64,000 nucleotides of DNA, from positions 124,001 to 188,000 of the forward strand of contig NC_085073.1 of NCBI RefSeq assembly GCF_963662255.1, given 5' to 3'. Positions 22,715 to 36,486 of this stretch are shown here, in pieces. The notes under the pieces are model-generated. The model was given only the letters and a program-made list of their open reading frames with translations, was not told the DNA's origin and made no database searches. A program made the position numbers and the translations under genes. The DNA is from Cinclus cinclus. Lineage: Eukaryota; Chordata; Aves; Passeriformes; Cinclidae. Position 1 is the first letter of the stretch. Each line of letters begins with the position of its first letter.

Positions 22715-25700
22715 GTTAGCCTCCATTGGGTCACAATGGATCCTTGCTTCTCTGAACCCCTGTGGTGTCACAATGCATCCCATGCCCTTTTAGGCCACTT
22801 GATGTCACAATGAATCATTTGATTTTTGGCCTCCATGGTGGCATAATTGTACCAGGTTTTCATTGGGCCCCATGCTTTCACAATTCATCCCTGGCCCTTT
22901 TAGGCCCATTGGTGTCACAAGGAACCATTAGATTGTTAGCCTCCATTGGGTAACAATGGTTCCTTGCTTCTCTTAACCTCTGTGGTGTCACAATGCATTC
23001 CATGCCATTTTAGGCCACTTGATGTCACAATGAATCATTTGATTCTTGGCCTCCATGGTGTCATAATGGTTCCTTGTTTCTATTGGTCCCCATGCTGTCA
23101 CAATTCATCCCTGGCCCTTTTACGCCCCCTGGTGCCAAATGGGATCCTGGGATTATTAGCCTCCATTGGGTCACAAAGGATCCTTGCTTCTCTTAACCCC
23201 TGTGGTGTCACAATGCATCCCATGCCCTTTTAGGCCACTTGATGTCACAATGAATCATTTGATTCTTGGCGTCCATGGTGGCATAATAGATCCTTGCTTC
23301 TATTGGTCCCCGTGCTGTAACAATCCATCCCTGGCCATTTTAGGCCCCCTGGTGTCACAAGGGACCATTAGATTTTTAGCAAGCATTGGGTCACAATGGT
23401 TCCTTGCTTCTCTTAACCTCTGTGGTGTCACAATGCATCCCATGCACTTTTAGGCCACTTGATGTCACAATGAATCATTAGATTCTTGGCCTCCATGGTG
23501 ACATAATAGACCCTTGCTTCTATTGGTCCCCGTGCTGTAACAATTCATCCCTGGCCCTTTTTATACCCCCTGGTGCCACAAGGGATCATTAGATTGTTAG
23601 CCTGCTTTGGGTCACAATGGTTCCTTGCTTCTCTTAACCTCTGTGGTGTCACAATGCATTCCAAGCCCTTTTAGGCCACTTGGTCTTACAATGAACCATT
23701 TGATTCTTGGCCTTCATGGTGTCATATTGGTTCCTTGTTTCTATTGGTCCCCATGCTGTCACAATTCATCCCTGGCCCTTTTACGCCCCCTGGTGTCAAA
23801 TGGGATCCTGGGATTATTAGCCTCCATTGGGTCACAATGGATCCTTGCTTCTCTGAACCCCTGTGGTGTCACAATGCATCCCATGCCCTTTTAGGCCACT
23901 TGATGTCACAATGAATCATTTGATTCTTGGCCTCCATGGTGGCATAATGGTTCCTTGCTTCTATTGGTCCCCGTGCTGTAACAATCCATCCCTGGCCATT
24001 TTAGGCCCCCTGGTGTCACAAGGGACCATTAGATTGTTAGCCTGCATTGGGTCACAATGGTTCCTTGCTTCTCTTAACCCCTGTGGTGTCACAATGCATC
24101 CCATGCCCTTTTAGGCCACTTGATGTCACAATGAATCATTTGATTTTTGGCCTCCATGGTGGCATAATTGTACCAGGTTTTAATTGGGCCCCATGCTTTC
24201 ACAATTCATCCCTGGCCCTTTTAGGCCCATTGGTGTCACAAGGGACCATTAGATTGTTAGCCTCCATTGGGTAACAATGGTTCCTTGCTTCTCTTAACCT
24301 CTGTGGTGTCACAATGCATTCCATGCCATTTTAGGCCACTTGATGTCACAATGAATCATTTGATTCTTGGCCTCCATGGTGTCATAATGGTTCCTTGTTT
24401 CTATTGGTCCCCATGCTGTCACAATTTATCCCTGGCCCTTTTACGCCCCCTGGTGTCAAATGGGATCCTGGGATTATTAGCCTCCATTGGGTCACAATGG
24501 ATCCTTGCTTCTCTTAACCCCTGTGGTGTCACAATGCATCCCATGCCCTTTTAGGCCACTTGATGTCACAATGAATCATTAGATTCTTGGCCTCCATGGT
24601 GGCATAATAGATCCTTGATTCTATTGGTCCCCGTGCTGTAACAATCCATCCCTGGCCATTTTAGGCCTCCTGGTGTCACAAGGGATCATTAGATTTTTAG
24701 CAAGCATTGGGTCACAATGGTTCCTTGCTTCTCTTAACCTCTGTGGTGTCACAATGCATCCCATGCCCTTTTAGGCCACTTGATGTCACAATGAATCATT
24801 TGATTCTTGGCCTCCATGGTGACATAAGAGATCCTTGCTTCTATTGGTCCCCGTGCTGTAACAATTCATCCCTGGCCCTTTTTATACCCCCTGGTGCCAC
24901 AAGGGATCATTAGATTGTTAGCCTGCATTGGGTCACAATGGTTCCTTGCTTCTCTTAACCTCTGTGGTGTCACAATGCATTCCAAGCCCTTTTAGGCCAC
25001 TTGGTCTTACAATGAAACATTTGATTCTTGGCCTTCATGGTGTCATAATGGTTCCTTGTTTCTATTGGTCCCCATGCTGTCACAATTCATCCCTGGCCCT
25101 TTTACGCCCCCTGGTGTCAAATGGGATCCTGGGATTATTAGCCTCCATTGGGTCACAATGGATCCTTGCTTCTCTTAACCCCTGTGGTGTCACAATGCAT
25201 CCCATGCCCTTTTAGGCCACTTGATGTCACAATGAATCATTTGATTCTTGGCCTCCATGGTGACATAATAGACCCTTGCTTCTATTGGTCCCCGTGCTGT
25301 AACAATTCATCCCTGGCCCTTGTTATACCCCCTGGTGCCACAAGGGATCATTAGATTGTTAGCCTGCATTGGGTCACAATGGTTCCTTGCTTCTCTTAAC
25401 CTCTGTGGTGTCACAATGCATTCCAAGCCCTTTTAGGCCACTTGGTCTTATAATGAACCATTTGATTCTTGGCCTTCATGGTGTCATAATGGTTCCTTGT
25501 TTCTATTGGTCCCCATGCTGTCACAATTCATCCCTGGCCCTTTTACGCCCCCTGGTGTCAAATGGGATCCTGGGATTATTAGCCTCCATTGGGTCACAAT
25601 GGATCCTTGCTTCTCTTAACCCCTGTGGTGTCACAATGCATCCCATGCCCTTTTAGGCCACTTGATGTCACAATGAATCATTTGATTCTTGGCCTCCGTG

Positions 25701-26117
25701 GTGACATAATAGATCCTTGCTTCTATTGGTCCCCGTGCTGTTACAATTCATCCCTGGCCTTTTTATAGCCCCTGGTGCCACAAGGGATCATTAGATTGTT
25801 AGCCTGCATTGGGTCACAATGGTTCCTTGCTTCTCTTAACCTCTGTGGTGTCACAATGCATCCCATGCCCTTTTAGGCCACTTGATGTCACAATGAATCA
25901 TTTGATTCTTGGCCTCCATGGTGGCATAATAGATCCTTGCTTCTTTTGGTCGACGTGCTGTAACAATCCATCCCTGGCCATTTTAGGCCCCCTGGTGTCA
26001 CAAGGGATCATTAGATTGTTAGCCTGCATTGGGTCACAATGGTTCCTTGCTTCTCTTAACCTCTGTGGTGTCACAATGCATCCCATGCCCTTTTAGGCCA
26101 CTTGATGTCACAAGGAA
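22710..26117 (+). repeat. Higher-order block Q, copy 2
   Basis: Matches 11,483-14,890 at offset 11,227 and 37.46-40.65 kb at offset about 14.53-14.75 kb. Copy-specific changes include TTTCATTGGG near 22,858, AATTTATCCC near 24,424, GAAACATTTG near 25,016 and TTATAATGAACC near 25,449. Its left junction, near 22,710, lies within sub-repeat F. Confidence 0.85.
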
Positions 26118-27869
26118 TCATTTGATTCTTGGCCTCCATGGTGACATAATAGACCCTTGCTTCTATGGGTCCCCGTGCTGCAACAATTCATCCCTGGCCC
26201 TTTTTATACCCCCTGGTGCCACAAGGGATCATTAGATTGTTAGCCTGCTTTTGGTCACAATGGTTCCTTGCTTCTCTTAACCTCTGTGGTGTCACAATGC
26301 ATTCCAAGCCCTTTTAGGCCACTTGGTCTTACAATGAACCATTTGATTCTTGGCCTTCATGGTGTCATAATGGTTCCTTGTTTCTATTGGTCCCCATGCT
26401 GTCACAATTCATCCCTGGCCCTTTTACGCCCCCTGGTGTCAAATGGGATCCTGGGATTATTAGCCTCCATTGGGTCACAATGGATCCTTGCTTCTCTGAA
26501 CCCCTGTGGTGTCACAATGCATCCCATGCCCTTTTAGGCCACTTGATGTCACAATGAATCATTTGATTCTTGGCCTCCATGGTGGCATAATAGATCCTTG
26601 CTTCTATTGGTCCCCGTGCTGTAACAATCCATCCCTGGCCATTTTAGGCCCCCTGGTGTCACAAGGGATCATTAGATTGTTAGCCTGCATTGGGTCACAA
26701 TGGTTCCTTGCTTCTCTTAGCCCCTGTGGTGTCACAATGCATCCCATGCCCTTTTAGGCCACTTGATGTCACAATGAATCATTTGAGTCTTGGCCTCCAT
26801 GGTGACATAATAGATCCTTGCTTCTATTGGTCCCCGTGCTGTAACAATTCATCCCTGGCCCTTTTTATATCCCCTGGTGCCACAAGGGATCATTAGATTG
26901 TTAGCCTGCATTGGGTCACAATGGTTCCTTGCTTCTCTTAACCTCTGTGGTGTCACAATGCATTCCAAGCCCTTTTAGGCCACTTGGTCTTACAATGAAC
27001 CATTTGATTCTTGGCCTTCATGGTGTCATAATGGTTCCTTGTTTCTATTGGTCCCCATGCTGTCACAATTCATCCCTGGCCCTTTTACGCCCCCTGGTGT
27101 CAAATGGGATCCTGGGATTATTAGCCTCCATTGGGTCACAATGGATCCTTGCTTCTCTTAACCCCTGTGGTGTCACAATGCATCCCATGCCCTTTTAGGC
27201 CACTTGATGTCACAATGAATCATTTGATTCTTGGCCTCCATGGTGACATAATAGACCCTTGCTTCTATTGGTCCCCGTGCTGTAACAATTCATCCCTGGC
27301 CCTTTTTATACCCCCTGGTGCCACAAGGGATCATTAGATTGTTAGAGTGCTTTGGGTCACAATGGTTCCTTGCTTCTCTTAACCTCTGTGGTGTCACAAT
27401 GCATTCCAAGCCCTTTTAGGCCACTTGGTCTTACAATGAACCATTTGATTCTTGGCCTTCATGGTGTCATAATGGTTCCTTGTTTCTATTGGTCCCCATG
27501 CTGTCACAATTCATCCCTGGCCCTTTTACGCCCCCTGGTGTCAAATGGGATCCTGGGATTATTAGCCTCCATTGGGTCACAATGGATCCTTGCTTCTCTT
27601 AACCCCTGTGGTGTCACAATGCATCCCATGCCCTTTTAGGCCACTTGATGTCACAATGAATCATTTGATTCTTGGCCTCCGTGGTGACATAATAGATCCT
27701 TGCTTCTATTGGTCCCCGTGGTGTTACAATTCATCCCTGGCCCTTTTTATAGCCCCTGGTGCCACAAGGGATCATTAGATTGTTAGCCTGCATTGGGTCA
27801 CAATGGTTCCTTGCTTCTCTTAACCTCTGTGGTGTCACAATGCATCCCATGCCCTTTTAGGCCACTTGA
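26118..27869 (+). repeat. Higher-order block R, copy 1
   Basis: Matches 40,650-42,401 at offset 14,532 bp (66 monomers). The shared variant CTATGGGTCCCC near 26,164 is otherwise seen near 40,696 and 60,732. A local change, TTAGAGTGCTTTGG near 27,342, is private to this copy. The segment also resembles 15,243-16,350 at offset 10,786, so it is a permuted version of block S. Confidence 0.8.
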
Positions 27870-30800
27870 TGTCACAATGAATCATTTGATTCTTGGCCTC
27901 CATGGTGGCATAATAGATCCTTGCTTCTTTTGGTCCACGTGCTGTAACAATCCATCCCTGGCCCTTTTAGGCCCCCTGGTGTCACAAGGGATCATTAGAT
28001 TGTTAGCCTGCATTGGGTCACAATGGTTCCTTGCTTCTCTTAACCTCTGTGGTGTCACAATGCATCCCATGCCCTTTTAGGCCACTTGATGTCACAATGA
28101 ATCATTTGATTCTTGGCCTCCATGGTGACACAATAGACCCTTGCTTCTATTGGTCCCCGTGCTGCAACAATTCATCCCTGGCCCTTTTTATACCCCCTGG
28201 TGCCACAAGGGATCATTAGATTGTTAGCCTGCTTTTGGTCACAATGGTTCCTTGCTTCTCTTAACCTCTGTGGTGTCACAATGCATTCCAAGCCCTTTTA
28301 GGCCACTTGGTCTTACAATGAACCATTTGATTCTTGGCCTTCATGGTGTCATAATGGTTCCTTGTTTCTATTGGTCCCCATGCTGTCACAATTCATCCCT
28401 GGCCCTTTTACGCCCCCTGGTGTCAAATGGGATCCTGGGATTATTAGCCTCCATTGGGTCACAATGGATCCTTGCTTCTCTGAACCCCTGTGGTGTCACA
28501 ATGCATCCCATGCCCTTTTAGGCCACTTGATGTCACAATGAATCATTTGATTCTTGGCCTCCATGGTGGCATAATAGATCCTTGCTTCTATTGGTCCCCG
28601 TGCTGTAACAATCCATCCCTGGCCATTTTAGGCCCCCTGGTGTCACAAGGGATCATTAGATTGTTAGCCTGCATTGGGTCACAATGGTTCCTTGCTTCTC
28701 TTAGCCCCTGTGGTGTCACCATGCATCCCATGCCCTTTTAGGCCACTTGATGTCACAATGAATCATTTGAGTCTTGGCCTCCATGGTGACATAATAGATC
28801 CTTGCTTCTATTGGTCCCCGTGCTGTAACAATTCATCCCTGGCCCTTTTTATACCCCCTGGTGCCACAAGGGATCATTAGATTGTTAGCCTGCATTGGGT
28901 CACAATGGTTCCTTGCTTCTCTTAACCTCTGTGGTGTCACAATGCATTCCAAGCCCTTTTAGGCCACTTGGTCTTACAATGAACCATTTGATTCTTGGCC
29001 TTCATGGTGTCATAATGGTTCCTTGTTTCTATTGGTCCCCATGCTGTCACAATTCATCCCTGGCCCTTTTACGCCCCCTGGTGTCAAATGGGATCCTGGG
29101 ATTATTAGCCTCCATTGGGTCACAATGGATCCTTGCTTCTCTGAACCCCTGTGGTGTCACAATGCATCCCATGCCCTTTTAGGCCACTTGATGTCACAAT
29201 GAATCATTTGATTCTTGGCCTCCATGGTGGCATAATAGATCCTTGCTTCTATTGGTCCCCGTGCTGTAACAATCCATCCCTGGCCATTTTAGGCCCCCTG
29301 GTGTCACAAGGGACCATTAGATTGTTAGCCTGCATTGGGTCACAATGGTTCCTTGCTTCTCTTAACCCCTGTGGTGTCACAATGCATCCCATGCCCTTTT
29401 AGGCCACTTGATGTCACAATGAATCATTTGATTTTTGGCCTCCATGGTGGCATAATTGTAACAGGTTTTAATTGGGCCCCATGCTTTCACAATTCATCCC
29501 TGGCCCTTTTAGGCCCATTGGTGTCACAAGGAACCATTAGATTGTTAGCCTCCATTGGGTAACAATGGTTCCTTGCTTCTCTTAACCTCTGTGGTGTCAC
29601 AATGCATTCCATGCCATTTTAGGCCACTTGATGTCACAATGAATCATTTGATTCTTGGCCTCCATGGTGTCATAATGGTTCCTTGTTTCTATTGGTCCCC
29701 ATGCTGTCACAATTCATCCCTGGCCCTTTTACGCCCCCTGGTGCCAAATGGGATCCTGGGATTATTAGCCTCCATTGGGTCACAATGGATCCTTGCTTCT
29801 CTTAACCCCTGTGGTGTCACAATGCATCCCATGCCCTTTTAGGCCACTTGATGTCACAATGAATCATTTGATTCTTGGCCTCCATGGTGGCATAATAGAT
29901 CCTTGCTTCTATTGGTCCCCGTGCTGTAACAATCCATCCCTGGCCATTTTAGGCCCCCTGGTGTCACAAGGGATCATTAGATTGTTAGCCTGCATTGGGT
30001 CACAATGGTTCCTTGCTTCTCTTAACCTCTGTGGTGTCACAATGCATCCCATGCACTTTTAGGCCACTTGATGTCACAATGAATCATTTGATTCTTGGCC
30101 TCCATGGTGACATAATAGATCCTTGCTTCTATTGGTCCCCGTGCTGTAACAATTCATCCCTGGCCCTTTTTATAGCCCCTGGTGCCACAAGGGATCATTA
30201 GATTGTTAGCCTGCATTGGGTCACAATGGTTCCCTGCTTCTCTTAACCTCTGTGGTGTCACAATGCATTCCAAGCCCTTTTAGGCCACTTGGTCTTACAA
30301 TGAACCATTTGATTCTTGGCCTTCATGGTGTCATAATGGTTCCTTGTTTCTATTGGTCCCCATGCTGTCACAATTCATCCCTGGCCCTTATACGCCCCCT
30401 GGTGTCAAATGGGATCCTGGGATTTTTAGCCTCCATTGGGTCACAATGGATCCTTGCTTCTCTTAACCCCTGTGGTGTCACAATGCATCCCATGCCCTTT
30501 TAGGCCACTTGATGTCACAATGAATCATTTGATTTTTGGCCTCCATGGTGGCATAATTGTACCAGGTTTTAATTGGGCCCCATGCTTTCACAATTCATCC
30601 CTGGCCCTTTTAGGCCCATTGGTGTCACAAGGGACCATTAGATTGTTAGCCTCCATTGGGTAACAATGGTTCCTTGCTTCTCTTAACCTCTGTGGTGTCA
30701 CAATGCATTCCATGCCATATTAGGCCACTTGATGTCACAATGAATCATTTGATTCTTGGCCTCCATGGTGTCATAATGGTTCCTTGTTTCTATTGGGCCC

Positions 30801-32440
30801 CATGCTGTCACAATTCATGCCTGGCCCTTTTACGCCCCCTGGTGCCAAATGGGATCCTGGGATTATTAGCCTCCATTGGGTCACAATGGATCCTTGCTTC
30901 TCTTAACCCCTGTGGTGTCACAATGCATCCCATGCCCTTTTAGGCCACTTGATGTCACAATGAATCATTTGATTCTTGGCCTCCATGGTGGCATAATAGA
31001 TCCTTGCTTCTATTGGTCCCCGTGCTGTAACAATCCATCCCTGGCCATTTTAGGCCCCCTGGTGTCACAAGGGATCATTAGATTGTTAGCCTGCATTGGG
31101 TCACAATGGTTCCTTGCTTCTCTTAACCCCTGTGGTGTCACAATGCATCCCATGCCCTTTTAGGCCACTGGATGTCACAATGAACGATTTCATTTTTGGC
31201 CTCCATGGTGGCATAATTTTACCAGGTTTTAATTGGGCCCCATGCTTTCACAATCCATCCCTGGCCCTTTTAGGCCCATTGGTGTCACAAGGAACCATTA
31301 GATTGTTAGCCTCCATTGGGTAACAATGGTTCCTTGCTTCTCTTAACCTCTGTGGTGTCACAATGCATTCCATGCCATTTTAGGCCACTTGATGTCACAA
31401 TGAATCATTTGATTCTTGGCCTCCATGGTGTCATAATGGTTCCTTGTTTCTATTGGTCCCCATGCTGTCACAATTCATCCCTGGCCCTTTTACGCCCCCT
31501 GGTGCCAAATGGGATCCTGGGATTAGTAGCCTCCATTGGGTCACAATGGATCCTTGCTTCTCTTAACCCCTGTGGTGTCACAATGCATCCCATGCCCTTT
31601 AAGGCCACTTGATGTCACAATGAATCATTTGATTCTTGGCCTCCATGGTGGCATAATAGATCCTTGCTTCTATTGGTCCCCGTGCTGTAACAATCCATCC
31701 CTGGCCATTTTAGGCCCCCTGGTGTCACAAGGGATCATTAGATTTTTAGCAAGCATTGGGTCACAATGGTTCCTTGCTTCTCTTAACCTCTGTGGTGTCA
31801 CAATGCATTCCATGCCATTTTAGGCCACTTGATGTCACAATGAATCATTTGATTCTTGGCCTCCATGGTGTCATAATGGTTCCTTGTTTCTATTGGGCCC
31901 CATGCTGTCACAATTCATCCCTGGCCCTTTTACGCCCCCTGGTGTCAAATGGGATCCTGGGATTATTAGCCTCCATTGGGTCACAATGGATCCTTGTTTC
32001 TCTTAACCCCTGTGGTGTCACAATGCATCCCATGCCCTTTTAGGCCACTTGATGTCACAATGAATCATTTGATTCTTGGCCTCCGTGGTGACATAATAGA
32101 TCCTTGATTCTATTGGTCCCCGTGCTGTTACAATTCATCCCTGGCCCTTTTTATAGGCCCTGGTGCCACAAGGGATCATTAGATTGTTAGCCTGCATTGG
32201 GTCACAATGGTTCCTTGCTTCTCTTAACCCCTGTGGTGTCACAATGCATACCATGCCCTTTTAGGCCACTTGATGTCACAATGAATCATTTGATTCTTGG
32301 CCTCCATGGTGGCATAATAGATCCTTGCTTCTATTGGTCCCCGTGCTGTAACAATCCATCCCTGGCCATTTTAGGCCCCCTGGTGTCACAAGGGATCATT
32401 AGATTGTTAGCCTGCATTGGGTCACAATGGTTCCTTGCTT
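27870..32440 (+). repeat. Higher-order block T, copy 1 (full length)
   Basis: Matches 46,145-50,715 at a constant offset of 18,275 bp (83 monomers). It also matches 43.1-46.1 kb at offset 13,871. Private shared variants are CCTTATACGCC with GGATTTTTAG, CCATATTAGG, GAACGATTTC, GGATTAGTAG, CCTTTAAGGCC and GCATACCATG. Its first part also overlaps the second copy of block S (27,625-30,380). Confidence 0.85.
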
Positions 32441-32640
32441 CTCTTAGCCCCTGTGGTGTCACAATGCATCCCATGCCCTTTTAGGCCACTTGGTGTTACA
32501 ATGAATCATTTGAGTCTTGGTCTCTATTGTGTCATAATATTTCCATGTTTTTATTGTGCCCCATGCTTTCACAATTCATCCCTGGCCCTATTGCAAACCC
32601 TGGTGTCACAATGGATCATTAGATTGTTAGCCTGCATTGG
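32421..32640 (+). repeat. Rare divergent monomer 3
   Basis: Divergent lineage with GTCTCTATTGTG and CCCTATTGCAAACCC. It opens the diverse island and pairs with the next copy, 1,980 bp (nine monomers) downstream. Confidence 0.85.
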
Positions 32641-34400
32641 GTCACAATGGTTCCTTGCTTCTCTTAACCTCTGTGGTGTCACAATGCATTCCAAGCCCTT
32701 TTAGGCCACTTGGTCTTACAATGAACCATTTGATTCTTGGCCTTCATGGTGTCATAATGGTTCCTTGCTTCTATAGGTCCCAATGCTGTCACAGTTCATC
32801 CGTGGTCCTTTTGCACCCCCTGGTGTCAAAAGGGATTCTAAGATTGTTAGCCTGCCTTGGGTCACAATGGTTCCTTGCTTCTCTTAACCCCTGTGGTGTC
32901 ACAATGCATCCCATGCCCTTTTAGGCCACTTGATGTCACAATGAATCATTTGATTTTTGGCCTCCATGGTGGCATAATTGTACCAGGTTTTAATTGGGCC
33001 CCATGCTTTCACAATTCATCCCTGGCCCTTTTAGGCCCATTGGTGTCACAAGGGACCATTAGATTGTTAGCCTCCATTGGGTAACAATGGTTCCTTGCTT
33101 CTCTTAACCTCTGTGGTGTCACAATGCATTCCATGCCATTTTAGGCCACTTGATGTCACAATGAATCATTTGATTCTTGGCCTCCATGGTGTCATAATAG
33201 TTCCTTGTTTCTATTGGGGCCCATGCTGTCACAGTTCACCCGTGGTCCTTTTGCACCCCCTGGTGTCAAAAGGGATTCTAAGATTGTTCGCCTGCCTTGG
33301 GTCACAATGGAACCTTGCTTCTCTTAACCCCTGTGGTGTCACAATGCATCCCATGCCCTTTTAGGCCACTTGATGTCACAATGAATCATTTCATTTTTGG
33401 CCTCCATGGTGGCATAATTGTACCAGGTTTTAATTGGGCCCCATGCTTTCACAATTCATCCCTGGCCCTTTTAGGCCCATTGGTGTCACAAGGGACCATT
33501 AGATTGTTAGCCTCCATTGGGTCACAATGGTTCCTTGCTTCTCTTAACCTCTGTGGTGTCACAATGCATTCCATGCCATTTTAGGCCACTTGATGTCACA
33601 ATGAATCATTTGATTCTTGGCCTCCATGGTGTCATAATGGTTCCTTGTTTCTATTGGGCCCCATGCTGTCACAATTCATCCCTGGCCCTTTTACGCACCC
33701 TGGTGTCAAATGGGATCCTGGGATTATTAGCCTCCATTGGGTCACAATGGATCCTTGCTTCTCTTAACCCCTGTGGTGTCACAATGCATCCCATGCCCTT
33801 TTAGGCCACTTGATGTCACAATGAATCATTTCATTTTTGGCCTCCATGGTGGCATAATTGTACCAGGTTTTAATTGGGCCCCATGCTTTCACAATTCATC
33901 CCTGGCCATTTTAGGCCCATTGGTGTCACAAGGGACCATTAGATTGTTAGCCTCCCTTGGGTCACAATGATTCCTTGCTTCTCTTAGCCCCTGTGGTGTC
34001 ACAATGCATTCCAAGCCCTTTTAGGCCACTTGATGTCACAATGAATCATTTGATTCTTGGCCTCCATGGTGGCATAATAGTTCCTTGTTTCTATTGGGCC
34101 CCATGCTGTCACAGTTCATCCGTGGTCCTTTTGCACCCCCTGGTGTCAAAAGGGATTCTAAGATTGTTAGCCTGCCTTGGGTCACAATGGTTCCTTGCTT
34201 CTCTTAACCCCTGTGGTGTCACAATGCATCCCATGCCCTTTTAGGCCACTTGATGTCACAATGAATCATTTGATTCTTGGCCTCCATGGTGACATAATAG
34301 ATCCTTGCTTCTATTGGTCCCCGTGCTGTAACAATCCATCCCTGGCCATTTTAGGCCCCCTGGTGTCACAAGGGATCATTAGATTGTTAGCCTGCATTGG

Positions 34401-34620
34401 GTCACAATGGTTCCTTGCTTCTCTTAGGCCCTGTGGTGTCACAATGCATCCCATGCCCTTTTAGGCCACTTGGTGTTACAATGAATCATTTGAGTCTTGG
34501 TCTCTATTGTGTCATAATATTTCCATGTTTTTATTGTGCCCCATGCTTTCACAATTCATCCCTGGCCCTATTGCAACCCCTGGGGTCACAATGGATCATT
34601 AGATTGTTAGCCTGCATTGG
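34401..34620 (+). repeat. Rare divergent monomer 4
   Basis: Near-twin of the monomer at 32,421, with the same GTCTCTATTGTG. Private differences are TGCAACCCC and TGGGGTCACAATGG in F. Confidence 0.85.
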
Positions 34621-35498
34621 GTCACAATGGTTCCTTGCTTCTCTTAACCTCTGTGGTGTCACAATGCATTCCAAGCCCTTTTAGGCCACTTGGTTCTACA
34701 ATGAACCATTTGATTCTTGGCCTTCATGGTGTCATAATGGTTCCTTGCTTCTATAGGTCCCCATGCTGTCACAGTTCATCCGTGGTCCTTTTGCACCCCC
34801 TGGTGTCAAAAGGAATTCTAAGATTGTTAGCCTGCCTTGGGTCACAATGGTTCCTTGCTTCTCTTAACCCCTGTGGTGTCACAATGCATCCCATGCCCTT
34901 TTAGGCCACTTGATGTCACAATGAATCATTTGATTTTTGGCCTCCATGGTGGCATAATTGTACCAGGTTTTAATTGGTCCCCATGCTGTCACAATTCATC
35001 CCTGGCCCTTTTAGGCCCATTGGTGTCACAAGGGACCATTAGATTGTTAACCTCCATTGGGTAACAATGGTTCCTTGCTTCTCTTAACCTCTGTGGTGTC
35101 ACAATGCATTCCATGCCATTTTAGGCCACTTGATGTCATAATGAATCATTTGATTCTTGGCCTCCATGGTGTCATAATAGTTCCTTGTTTCTATTGGGCC
35201 CCATGCTGTCACAGTTCATCCGTGGTCCTTTTGAACCCCCTGGTGTCAAAAGGGATTCTAAGATTGTTCGCCTGCCTTGGGTCACAATGGATCCTTGCTT
35301 CTCTTAACCCCTGTGGTGTCACAATGCATCCCATGCCCTTTTAGGCCACTTGATGTCAATGAATCATTTGATTCTTGGCCGCCATGGTGACATAATAGAT
35401 CCTTGCTTCTATTGGTCCCCGTGCTGTAACAATCCATCCCTGGCCATTTTAGGCCCCCTGGTGTCACAAGGGACCATTAGATTTTTAGCCTGCATTGG

Positions 35499-35718
35499 GT
35501 CACAATGGTTCCTTGCTTCTCTTAGGCCCTGTGGTGTCACAATGCATCCCATGCCCTTTTAGGCCACTTGGTGTTACAATGAATCATTTGAGTCTTGGTG
35601 TCTATTGTGTCATAATATTTCCATGTTTTTATTGTGCCCCATGCTTTCACAATTCATCCCTGGCCCTATTGCACCCCCTGGTGTCACAATGGATCATTAG
35701 ATTGTTAGCCTGCCTTGG
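35499..35718 (+). repeat. Rare divergent monomer 5
   Basis: Near-twin of the monomer at 2698, including TGTCTATTGTG and TTGCACCCC. Both are followed by CTGCCTTGGGTCACAAAGG. The flanking monomers match too, at offset 32,801. Confidence 0.85.
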
Positions 35719-36486
35719 GTCACAAAGGATCCTTGCTTCTCTTAACCCCTGTGGTGTCACAATGCATCCCATGACCTTTTTTGGCCACTTGATGTCACAA
35801 TGAATCATTTGATTCTTGGCCTCCATGGTGGCATAATAGATCCTTGCTTCTATTGGTCCCCGTGCTGTAACAATCCATCCCTGGCCATTTTAGGCCCCCT
35901 GGTGTCACAAGGGATCATTAGATTTTTAGCCTGCATTGGGTCACAATGGTTCCTTGCTTCTCTAAACCCCTGTGGTGTCACAATGCATCCCATGCCCTTT
36001 TAGGCCACTTGATGTCACAATGAATCATTTGATTTTTGGCCTCCATGGTGGCATAATTGTACCAGGTTTTAATTGGGCCCCATGCTTTCACAATTCATCC
36101 CTGGTCCTTTTAGGCCCATTGGTGTCACAAGGGACCATTAGATTGTTAGCCTCCATTGGGTAACACTGGTTCCTTGCTTCTCTTAACCTCTGTGGTGTCA
36201 CAATGCATTCCATGCCATTTTAGGCCACTTGATGTCACAATGAATCATTTGATTCTTGGCCTCCATGGTGGCATAATAGTTCCTTGTTTCTATTGGGCCC
36301 CATGCTGTCACAGTCCATCCGTGGTCCTTTTGAACCCCCTGGTGTCAAATGGGATCCTGGGATTATTAGCCTCCATTGGGTCACAACGGATCCTTGCTTC
36401 TCGTAACCCCTGTGGTGTCACAATGCATCCCATGCCCTTTTAGGCCACTTGATGTCACAATGAATCATTTCATTTTTGGCCTCCAA

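Larger units (their letters stand above)
32441..36486 (+). repeat. Diverse island of rare monomer variants
   Basis: This segment has the highest density of uncommon monomers in the window. Three of the seven divergent monomers (32,421; 34,401; 35,499) start in or at the edge of it. So do most copies of the CAGTTCATCCGTGGTCC form with GTCAAAAGGGATTCTAAG. About 35,057-35,803 matches 2,256-2,981 at offset 32,801 (149 monomers). About 35,760-36,600 matches part of block P. No non-satellite sequence is seen. Confidence 0.82.
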
